Below, piece after piece: positions 19,823 through 30,090 of a DNA stretch of 54,036 nt; the first letter of the stretch is position 1; each line of letters starts with the position of its first letter. Location: assembly GCF_000142905.1 (NCBI RefSeq), contig NW_013657618.1, positions 94,314 to 148,349 of the forward strand, in the 5' to 3' direction. The translations under genes and the position numbers were made by a program. The notes beneath the pieces are model-generated. The model searched no databases, was not told where the DNA came from, and saw only the letters and a list, made by a program, of their open reading frames with translations. The DNA is from Thecamonas trahens ATCC 50062 (lineage: Eukaryota; Apusozoa; Apusomonadida; Apusomonadidae).

Positions 19823-22389
19823 ATGCGACGGATGCACTCGTCTGTGGTGAGCGGAGAGCGTGTGCAAGAGGAGGCACGGGAGGCAGCACGGGTCCGTGTG
19901 GCCGCCCTCTTGCAGGAGGCTGAGCATGTGGGCAAGGTCGGCGAGTACATGACGGACATTGGCCATGCCTTGGCAGCCGTGGAGAGCCAACTGGTCTCGG
20001 TCGTCACCATGCAGCTGAACGATGCCAGATCGGCCATGAATGCTGCTGGCGAGGGGAGGGCTCATCTGAACAGGGTGCGGAAGAGGTACGGATCGGCAGG
20101 GCTGGGAAGGGGTGGGATGGTGGGGAAGGGGTGGGATGGTGGGGATGGTGGGGATGGTCATTGCAATGGTCATGGAGATCATGGAGATCATGGAGATCAT
20201 GGAGATCATGGAGGTCATGGAGATCATGGAGGTCATGGAGATCATGGAGATGATGGAGATCATGGAGATCATGTCGGTTGTAGTCATGGAGATCATGTCG
20301 GTTGTAGTCATGGAGATCATGGAGATCATGGCGATGGTCAGGGCGATGGTCAGGGTCATCATGGAGGTCACGGCCGTGGTGTGAAGGCCGACCATCTACT
20401 CACCTACCCCCCGCTCCCCTGCGCAGCATCACAACCGCATCAGCAACATCAACTGCAACAGCCTCCCTCATCCACCAGTACCCGCTCGTCGCCTCGGTCT
20501 CGCAGGCTGCCACCAACATCCGTGCCACCCTTGATCTGCTCGACAGCATCCAGTCCATCCCAGAGAGGGTTGTCGAGCTCCTTGACCTGCTGGAAGACGA
20601 CGATGCGCTTATTGAGGTCCACACCGAGCTCATCCAGCTCGAGGCCGACCGTGACACCGCCCTTGCTCGGGCTGCAGACTCGCCGGCCGAGCAGGCCCAG
20701 CTCGCCATCCACTTTCAGGAGGTTGCCGAGGTCCGGGCCAAGCTGCTCAAGCGCATCCGCCAGCTGTTTGGCCGGACGCTCGAGCTGGCTCGTTCCATGC
20801 CACAACTCCTTGTTGCCATCCTCATCATCGTCTCCAAGGAGGAGGCTGCTGCTGCTGCTGCCGGCGACCTCACCGCCGTCCAGTACTTTGGCTTTGAGGC
20901 CAAGCTCGGCCGCTACGGCCTCCTCATGATGGACGCACTCGATCGTGCGGCCGAGGAGCGGTTCATGGGCCACTTTGGCATGACCTCTACCCTCGCCGAG
21001 GTCCTCGAGGCCGGCGCCTTTGTCATCGAGGATCTCGAGCAGGTCTACGACGTCGTCCGCCCCTGCTTCCCGCCGCAGTTCCGTGTCTTTGACTTTTGGA
21101 TCTCCGAGTACCACACCCGGCTCTACAACAAGCTCGAAGAGATGACCCTCTCCTCGGCCGCGCCTCTCACCGCTGCCGAGATCCTGGTCTTCATCTCGTG
21201 GGTCCGCGAGTACCAGGCCGACATGGCGCTTCGCCTCGGCGTCACCTCGCTCGAGCCGCAGCTTGTCGAGTCGTTTGCCCCGCTCATGGGAATGTACCTC
21301 GAGCACATGGCCTCTCGTCTCCACGAGTGGGTCGACAACGTCTTCCTCGCTGACACCGACGATCGCAACACCAATGCCCCACCCGAGCGCGACATCACTG
21401 GCCTCAACTGCACCGCCGCGCCGGTCCATCTCTTCAAGATGGTCAACGAGCAGATCGAGGTCGCCTCGGGCACCTCGATGGGCAAGTTCCTCTGGGACGT
21501 CGTTGTCAAATGCATCACCGCCCTCAAGCGCTACCAGGACCGTGTCGCAGGCATGCTTGTCTCCGTCGCCGACGGCTCGTCGCTCTGGCAGCGCCGGGAC
21601 TCTGAAGCCGACGGCGACCTCGCCTTTCTGTACACGCTGGAGCAGATCAACAACGCATCCAAGTGCATGCGCCACACGGCAACGCTCAAGGACAAGCTCG
21701 CCGCCATGCTTGAGGAGCCGTGGGACGAGGAGCTCGACGCGCTGGATGAGCTCGACGCTGGCTTCTTTGCGCTCGCCAACCAGGCCGTCAGCGTTCTCTC
21801 GGGCCTCATTCTTGATGACCTCAAGCCGGTCATGGCCCAGTTCTTCTCGTCCAAGGGCAAGTGGATCGAGGAGCAGCTGATGGCCACCGTCATTGCCACC
21901 CTCGAGGACTACTACTACGAAGACGAGCTGCGCGAGTGCATCGACCCGGTCTTCTTTGAGCGCCTCGCCATCGGGCAGGAGATTGCTGTCGTCCAGGCCT
22001 ACGTCGACGCCCTCCTCGCCTCCAAGACGCCTGTTACTGAAAATGTGGCTGCAGCCATGCTCGCCGACAAGGAGGCACTCGACGGCTTCTTTGGCTCGGT
22101 CCTTATCATGAAGCAGAAGAAGGCCGCCCGGGTCACCCGCGTCATCGCCTCGCTCGCCGAGTTCCTCGTCGCCCAGGCCGGCAACATGGCGCTGTGGATC
22201 GAGGACCTCGTCCGCGACAATCCGGATCTCGATGCTGCGCAGCTAACCACCCTCAACAACCTCCGCCCGGGCCTCGACAAGCGCGAGCGGGCCATCGACC
22301 TCGATGCCGGTCTCCGATATCTCGAGGCCTTTGACGGCGTTCCGGCATCGGCTGAGTTTGGCTGGTTCTCCGCCTCGCACAAGCAGTGA
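19823..22389 (+). CDS. EXOC3: Exocyst complex component 3 (Sec6)
   Basis: Exon 1 19823-20085 and exon 2 20427-22389 give 741 residues, matching the family's ~745. The 341-nt intron starts GTACGG and ends GCGCAG, splitting codon AG|C. The N-terminal coiled part (EAREAARVRVAALLQEAEHV, VVTMQLNDARSAMNAAGEG) and the following ERVVELLDLLEDDDALIEVH, ELIQLEADRDTAL match the Sec6 N-terminal helices; residues ~190-735 are the all-helical Sec6 domain (PCFPPQFRVFDFWISEYH, FISWVREYQADM, LRECIDPVFFERLAIG). Sec6 is a core exocyst subunit tethering secretory vesicles at the plasma membrane. Its stop lies 21 bp from the stop of the opposite-strand sorting nexin. Confidence 0.9.
20160..20378. repeat. Imperfect CATGGAGAT nonamer array within the EXOC3 intron
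   Basis: More than twenty CATGGAGAT/CATGGAGGT/CATGTCGGT-type units fill most of the intron. The exon-1 reading frame stays open through it as His-Gly-Asp repeats. Confidence 0.9.
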
Positions 22390-22410
22390 CCCTTGCTGCA
22401 GCGCACGTGT

Positions 22411-24416
22411 TTATCGCCCGGCGTCGCGACCACGGGTATCGGCAGCGGCCTCGACCAGATCTTCAAGCGCCTGGCGCCAGAGCTCGAGTCCGCCCTGGTG
22501 GCACTCGACCCGCATGCTGACGTAGCGCTCGAGAGCGGCTGCGGCGTCCTCGACCCGCTGGACGGCGACAAGGTCGAGATCGGCCTTGAGCCTGTTGTCC
22601 GAGGCGTCAAAGGCAGCGGCGGCAACAGCCACCCGGTTCGACATCTCCTCCATCTTCTGATACTCCTTGTGGGTCGACGAGGTCGTGGCGTGGGTGTCAG
22701 CGCCTGCTGCTGCTGCTGCGGCGGCCGACGACGACGCCGAGTCGGCAGCCTTCTTCTCGGCCTTGGTCAGGCGATCCTCCAGCTCCCACCACTCGCCACA
22801 CGCCGCATTGCGGGCGTCGACCGAGCGCTTGATCTCGCGAAGGCCGCGAATGGCGCGCTTGGTCGGGATCCATAGGTACGAGTCTGCAAGCTCGGCGAGC
22901 TGCTCGAGGCGGTCCGACTCTTCCGACGCCGTCGAGGCGATGACGTCGAGCATGAGCTCGACTGGCGTAGCGGTCGGTTCGTAGTCAGCGGTCATGGTCA
23001 TGGCCGCGTTGCAAAAGTCGCCCCAACCGTCGGCCTCCTTGTGGGTGGCTTTCACGAGCGCCTGCGCGGCGATGGCGTGATCACGAAGCGCAGCATCCGA
23101 CGCGGCGGCGGCGGCAAGGACGTCGTCGTAGGCGCCGTCGTGCTCGCGGGTAGTCGATCGCGGGACCAGCGAGCGGTAATCAAACGAGGTAAGGGTGGCG
23201 ACGACGTCGTCCTTGACGCCCTTGGGCGACGGCACCTCGATGTCCTCCAAAAAGGCCCGCAGGACCCGCGAGCTCCGCAGCGTCGGGTGCGTCCCCACCC
23301 GCAGCAGAAACTGCTCGAGGCACACACGGCGGTACTCGATGACGTGCTCGCGGAAGCGGCCAATAAAGGCCTTCTCAGGCAGCGGCGGCACAATGGTGCC
23401 CTTGGCCTCCTTTGCGAGGCACTCGTGGAGCCACAGAAAATCGCGGAAACGCCGATCGACACAGTTGGACGCCCGCGAGTAGCCCGGCAGGTTCGTCGCC
23501 GAGTGGACTTCGTACGAGATGTACGGGTTGACCGTCGAGCCGACCTTCTTCGGGTTCGTCACCGTCACCTCAAAAGCCACACCATCGCCACCGCTTCCAG
23601 GCCGTCCTGCCGGCGACAGCTCGCCGGCCTCAGCCGTGGCAAAGATCTCCTCGGGCTCGGCTGCCGCAGGCTCGTCGTCCGACGCCGACGGCATGGCACC
23701 GCTGTCGCCATCGGAGGACGCCTCGCCATGGGCAAACGGATCCGACGCGTCGTCGTCGTCCGAGCCAAACAGTTCGCCTGCTCCAGATACCGAAACCGGC
23801 TCTGTCTTGCCAGTGACCGGGCTTTCGTCATCGGCCGTCTTGTCTGCCGCCGCAAACGGGTCGTCGTCGTCGTCGTTGTCAGCCGCCGCAAACGGGTCGT
23901 CGTCGTCGTCGTTGTCTGCCGCCGCGAAGTCGTCGTTGTCAGCCGCTGCGAAGGGGCTGTCGTCGTCGTCGTTGTCAGCCGCCGCGAAGGGGCTATCGTC
24001 GTCGTCGTTGTCTGCCGCTGCGAAGGGGCTGTCGTCGTCGTCGTTGTCAGCCGCTGCGAAGGGGCTATCGTCGTCGTCCTTGTCCTCGTCAGCCGCCGCA
24101 AACGGATCACTGCCTGCACTGCCATCTGCCTCGCCATCCGTCGTCGTCGTTGTCCTCGTCAGCCGCCGCAAACGGATCACTGCCTGCACTGCCATCTGCC
24201 TCGCAGCTCGTTGTCGCCGACCGGCCCGGTGCCTGCCCCCATCCCGGTGCCTGCCCCCACCCCGGCGCCTGCCCCCAGCTCGCTGTCTGCGGCAGAGACA
24301 GGCCTGTCTGCGGCGACGCATGACTTGCAGCGGGCGGTGCCTGCACCCTTCTTCCACTGGCCCTTGGAGAAGGCCTCCCGTGCATGGCTCTCATGGCATG
24401 CTGCACACTCCCGCAT
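22411..24416 (-). CDS. PX-domain sorting nexin (PX-BAR type) with DPF-type repeats
   Basis: The secure part runs from about 24118 to 22411. It has nine or so repeats of PFAAADNDDDD (about residues 83-170), an acidic linker, a PX domain (about 262-370: NPYISYEVHSATNLPGY, RRFRDFLWLHECLAKEAKG, VPPLPEK) and a long helical C-terminus (about 400-645) as in BAR-domain nexins (KRAIRGLREIKRS, VEDAAAALERYVSMRVECHQ). PX domains bind phosphoinositides on endosomes. The N-terminus is inferred: an ATG at 24416 starts a Cys module, ECAACHESHAREAFSKGQW ... CKSC, that joins in frame if a 62-nt intron (24180-24119) is removed, giving 647 residues. The Cys module resembles Stc1-type zinc domains. Without that intron the frame breaks in a 70-bp tandem duplication. 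Confidence 0.75.
23840..24118. repeat. In-gene 36-39-bp repeats encoding PFAAADNDDDD
   Basis: Tandem coding units on the minus strand with Asp codons GAC/GAT in runs; variants carry DPF or SPF before AAAD. One unit (near 23928) is shortened. Confidence 0.9.
24112..24203. repeat. 70-bp tandem duplication at the sorting nexin N-terminus
   Basis: The segment GCCTGCACTGCCATCTGCCT occurs at 24112 and again at 24182, each preceded by near-identical sequence (one GTT for GTC difference region). 70 bp is not a multiple of three, so the copies read in different frames. Confidence 0.85.
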
Positions 24417-24831
24417 TCCGCTTCCCTCTTGCCTTGCTGCCTTGCGCGTCACGTGAAGTCCGCTCCAGCTCTTGCCCTTGCCCCTTCCCCTGCTCCCGCT
24501 GCCACAGGCCGTCGCTCCGTCGGCCACTCGGTTCGTCGCTCCGCCGCCGTTCGGTCGGTCGGCCGATCGCTCCGCCGATCGGTCGGTGGGTCGGTGGGTC
24601 GGCGGGTCGGCGGGGCGATCGGTGGGTGGTTGGGTGGGTGGGTCGGTCGCTGAGTCGGTGGGTGGGTCGGTGGGGATCGGTCAGTCTGTTGTTGAGTCTG
24701 TCTGTCTGTCTGTCTGTCTGTCAGCCTATACCCCTGTAAGGTAGAGTCGAAAGTGCAAGATGCGGCGCGCCTCAATGCGGACAACGCTGTCTTCTTACCA
24801 CCCGCGACCGCCATAACCGACTGATCGGTGT
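24417..24831. other. Intergenic region with GGTC/GGGT and TGTC repeats
   Basis: Between two minus-strand genes. Holds CGGTCGGT/GGGTCGGT-type units (about 24540-24685) and a (TGTC)n run (about 24697-24722). No coding support. The promoter of the sorting nexin should lie here. Confidence 0.6.
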
Positions 24832-27800
24832 TTACTGCGCAGCTCCGGCGAGGATGTCGTCGTCCGTGAGGTAGATGGCCGGTCGCGGGGAGGCACAGGG
24901 TACGCCAAGTCTAGCGGCGAGAGTTGCGGTGAGCGACTCGACGTTCTTGAGGCGAAGCAGGAAGAGCGAGAGGTGGTCAAAGGTGACCTCTGGAGCCGCC
25001 GGGGAGGTGGCGGACGATGCGATGTCGCCGGGGCGCCCTGGACGGGTTGTGGTGCCCGAGGTGCGCTCGTCCCAGAGGATGGCAACCTTGTTGAGCACGA
25101 GGGTCGGCGCCATGCGGGAAACTTCCTCGTCAAGGGCTTGGACCTTGTTGACGAGTGAGGCGCAGACCCGCTCAACGACGTCGACACGCTCAGCGTCAGA
25201 GCCGGGGGCTGGCGAGGTGAGCGGCGGGACGAGCGACTCGGCTAGTTGGATGAGCTCGTCGCGCGAGGGGGTGGCGGCAAGGGCGGCGGCGAGCTTGGCG
25301 TCAACGTCATCGAGCCGGCGGACAATGTCGGCAGCCTGAGGTGGCTCATCGTCGCTGTCAAAGCGGACCTCAAAGGCGTGCAGGCTGGCGTCGACGTCGG
25401 CCAGCTTGGCCTCAACAGCCGATTCGACGGCATCGAGTCGGGCAAGGATACTGATGTCGCGCACTGCCACATGCTTCTCGAAGGTGCTGAGCGCATCGGC
25501 GAGTCGTGCAGACTCGTTGCCCAGCGCCGACGATGCAGACAGCGCCATCGAGGCCTTGGAAAGGGCGGTGGCCACGGCCTCGGCGTCTGCGACAGAAGGG
25601 CTCGCTGGCTCGGGCTCGGCCGCCACCAGCTTGGCGAGCTTCGCAGACTCTGCAGCGACTGCGGCCTCGAGCTGTGCAAGCCTTGCGGTCTCTGAGGCGG
25701 TGACAGCGGCGCGGAGCTTTGCAGACTCGGACTCTGAGGCCAGGGCGGACGCGAGTGAGTCAATTTCGGCTGCTGCGGCGGCCTGGAGCGAGTCGATGCG
25801 CGTAGCTGTGGCCTTCAGCGAGGCAATATCGGCCGTGACCGACTTGAGCGATTCGCAGTTGTAGGAGGCGGTAGACCTGACCGAGTCGATGTCAGCGGTG
25901 GTTGTGCTGTGGAGCGAGTCGATGTCGGCAGCAACCGACTTGAGCAGGTCGCGGTTGCCAGCTGTAGTAGTCTTCAGCGACTCGATATCGGCGCTGGTGG
26001 CAGCCTGGAGCGAGAAAATGTCGGCGGCAGTAGACTTGAGCGCTTCACAGTTGTCAGCAGTAGCAGCCTTGACCGACTCGATGTCAGCGACTGCAGCCTC
26101 GAGTGAGCAAACGTTATCGGCAACAGACCTGAGCAACTCGGAATTCTCCAGACTGGCGGCCTCCAGAGAGGCGATTCCAGAGGTGATGTCCTTCAGCGAC
26201 TCGATTTCAGCAACCGCAGCCTTGACCGACTCGATGTCAGCGACTGCAGCCTTCAGCGCGTCGACGTCAGCAACTGCAGCCTTGACCGACTCGATGTCAG
26301 CAAACGCGGCCTTCAGCGCGTCGATGTCAGCAAACGCGGCCTTCAGCGACTCGATGTCAGCAACCGCAGCCTTGACCGACTCGATGTCAGCGACTGCAGC
26401 CTTGACCGACTCGATGTCAGCAAACGCGGCCTTCAGCGACTCGATGTCAGCAACCGCAGCCTTGACCGACTCGATGTCAGCGACTGCAGCCTCGAGTGAG
26501 CAAACGTTATCGGCAACAGACCTGAGCAACTCGGAATTCTCCAGACTGGCAGCCTCCAGAGAGGCGATTCCAGAGGTGATGTCCTTCAGCGACTCGATTT
26601 CAGCAACCGCAGCCTTGACCGACTCGATGTCAGCGACTGCAGCCTTGACCGACTCGATGTCAGCAAACGCGGCCTTCAGCGCGTCGATGTCAGCAAACGC
26701 GGCCTTCAGCGACTCGATTTCAGCAACCGCAGCCTTGACCGACTCGATGTCAGCGACTGCAGCCTTGACCGACTCGATGTCAGCAACCGCAGCCTTCAGC
26801 GCGTCGACGTCAGCAACCGCAGCCTTGACCGACTCGATGTCAGCAAACGCGGCCTTCAGCGCATCGATGTCAGCAAACGCGGCCTTCAGCGACTCGATTT
26901 CAGCAACCGCATCCTTGACCGACTCGACGTCAGCAACCGCAGCCTTGACCGACTCGATGTCAGCAAACGCGGCCTTCAGCGACTCAATGTCAGCAACTGC
27001 AGCCTCATGTGAGGCAACGACAGCGGCAACAGATTCGAGCGAATCGCAATTATCGGCAGCGGTAGCCTTCAGCGAGTCTACATCAATGATGACTGCCTCG
27101 ACTGCACTGCTGTGGGCAGCTTCAGCTTCCTGCAGCAAGCCCTTGACCGTCTCTACATCCGCCACGACATCGGCGATTGCGTCGTTGCGGCTGGCGGTCT
27201 CGGCCTCAACCAGGTCCTTAAGCGCATCCAGTCCGTTCGCAACGCGGGCTTCAAGGCTCCCGAGAACATCCATTTCGGCGGCCAAGGTTGCAACTGCGGC
27301 CTCAAGCTTGGCGACAACAGGGCCCTCAATAGCGCACACGCGCGTGGCCAGGCGTCCACTCTCAGTTTGTGCGGCAGCCACAGTTGCCGCGACTGCAGCG
27401 ACATCGGCGAGTGCACGCTCACTGTCGCGCTGGGCCACCGCGGTGACGTGCTCTAGCTCGGCAACAACCTTGGCGGTGGTGTTGGCCACAGCCAACGCGC
27501 GGGCAACGTCACCACCGATGACGGCAGCCTCGGACTTGCCAGCAGACTTGGCCTCTGCCACAATGACGCGCAGACCGTCGATGGCCTCAAGGGCGTGTGC
27601 AACATCGGCCTTGGTCTCCGAGACAACGGCCTCAAAAGACGCAGCGATGGTCCGAGCGTCAGTCTCGGCCACACCCGATGCGCCGAGCGCGAGGGCGGAC
27701 GTCGCTTCCCGTGTTTCGTCTACGGCAGCCTCCAACTTGCTGATCTTGCCAGACAGCGCACCCACAGCGGCCTCCAGCGCAGATGTGGTCGACAGGGCTG

Positions 27801-30056
27801 TGCTCACCACGGTGTCAAGGTCAGAGGTGGTTGCCATGGAGATGGATCGTGTTTCCTCAGCAGCAGCACTTGCGTTGGCGGCTAGCGCAGCGGCACCGTC
27901 AGCTACGGACTTGACATTGGCCACAGCACCAAAGGCAGCCTTGACCTCTGCCGCAGCTGCCTCGGCCACTGCCTTGACCTCGGCCACGGATGCCTCGGCC
28001 ACCGCCTGAACTTCAGCCACCGCCTTGGTCGCAGCGTTGGCCTCGGCCGTGGATGCCTCGGCCAATGCCCTGACCTCGGCCACTGCCTCGGTCGCTGCCC
28101 TGGCCTCGACCGCCGCCACATCGGCCACAGTCTTGACCTCGGCCACGGATGCGTCAGCCACTGCCTTGATCTCGGCCACGACCTTGGTCGCAGCGTTGGC
28201 CTCGGCCGCAGCCGTACTGGCCACCACCTTGGCCTCAGCCACTGCCTCGGTCGCAGCGTTGGCCTCGGCCGTGAATGCCTCGGCCAATGCCCTGACCTCG
28301 GCCACCGCCTCGGTCGCAGCGTTGGCCTCGACCGCGGATGCCTCGGCCAAAGCCCTGACCTCGGCCACTGCCTCGGTCGCAGCCCTGGCCTCGACCGCCG
28401 CCGCATCGGCCACAGTCTTGACCTCGGCCACGGATGCGTCAGCCACTGCCTTGACCTCGGCCACGACCTTGGTCGCAGCGTTGGCCTCGGCCGCAGCCGT
28501 ACTGGCCACCACCTTGGCCTCAGCCACTGCCTCGGTCGCAGCCCTGGCCTCGACCGCGGATGCCTCGGCCAATTCCCTGACCTCGGCTACGGATGCGTCA
28601 GCCACTGCCTTGACCTCGGTCACGACCTTGGTCGCAGCGTTGGCCTCGGCCGCAGCCGTACTGGCCACCACCTTGGCCTCAGCCACCGCCTCGGTCGCAG
28701 CGTTGGCCTCGGCCGTGAATGCCTCGGCCAATGCCCTGACCTCGGCCACCGCCTCGGTCACAGCCCTGGCCTCGACCGCCGCCGCATCGGAAACCGCCCT
28801 GACCTCGGCCACCGTCTCAGTCGCAGCCCTGGCCTCGACCGCCGCTGCGCTGGCCACTTCCTTGACCTCAGCCACCGCATCAGACACCACCTGGATCCCG
28901 GCGACAGATTCCTCGGCTACCGCCTCGGCAGTAGCCTTGGCCTCAGCCCCAGCCGCTTCGGCAGCAGTTCTTACCTCTTCCACCATCTTTGCCACAGATT
29001 TGACCTCGGCCTCGAACCCGTTCATCCGCGCCTCGACTGCTGCTGCCACCGCAGCGGCGTTGAGCCCAACCTCCACCTTGTCGACGCGGACGGCCATGGC
29101 CTTGGCCAAGCTATCGAGCTTGTCCACCTGCGCCGCCGCTGCCTCGGCAGCTTCCTTGACGGCCGTCACACTGGCTGCATCACCGGCGACTCGCGAGACT
29201 GCCGCCACAAGGCTCTCCACTCGCTCCTGGACCTCGCCGGCGAGCTCGTCTACCCGGGCGTTGAGCTCGCCAAACAGCTCGGTCGTCTGGCCCTGCAGCA
29301 GCCGCACCACCTGTGCCGTCTTGCGCTTGATGCCGTTGTTGGCGGCGACGTTGGCTCCGAGCACCCCCACGTTCGTCTCCATCTCGGCCACCCGCCCGGC
29401 AAGCGCAACAAGCTCGCGCTGCATATCAAGCGACGCGCACGCCATCTTCTGCGCAAGGTGCTCGACGTCAAACCCAAGTCTTTCCATCTCCAGTCGGTGC
29501 GTGAGCACCGTGGTGTTAGCGTGAGAGACCTCAAACACAATCGGAGACGGCGCTCCTTCCGGCGAAGCCGGCTCCACAATGCTCCGCACCGGTCGCCGGC
29601 TTGGCGACATCACGTTTGGGTCCATCACCGCCAGCGGCACACGCTCGCCACCTTTTCGCGGCGAGTTCTTGAGGTCGGCAATTGCAGAGAGCAGCACATC
29701 CGCAGACCGCATCACGTCCTCCACAGACTCGTTCATCGAGTGCAGCTGCGAGGCCGTTTCAGCAAGCGAGCTTCCACCGGCACCACTCGCGTACCGCCGG
29801 TACCCGCCACCGCCACCGTCTCCGCCGCCACCGCCACCGCGGTCGCCGTGCCCGCTGCTCGCAGACCCAGGCCGCCGACCATACGACGACGTCGGCCGCC
29901 CGCCACCGCCGCCACCTCGTCCACCACCTCCAAACGGCCGACCAAGGTCGTCGTCGTCGTCATCGTCGTTGAACCGCCGCCCTAGCCCGGACCGATACTG
30001 GTAATGGTCGTCACCGCCACCGCCACCACCGGCACGCGGAAACTCGAGCGAGTTGG

Positions 30057-30090
<34 letters not shown>

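Noticed and set aside
25889-28009. Long plus-strand reading frame (706 codons) of SATAALTDSMSANAAFS-type repeats
   Set aside because: It is the antisense of the repeat rod. Periodic 30/33-bp coding repeats with few A/T-rich codons keep the opposite strand open; no start context, no independent support.
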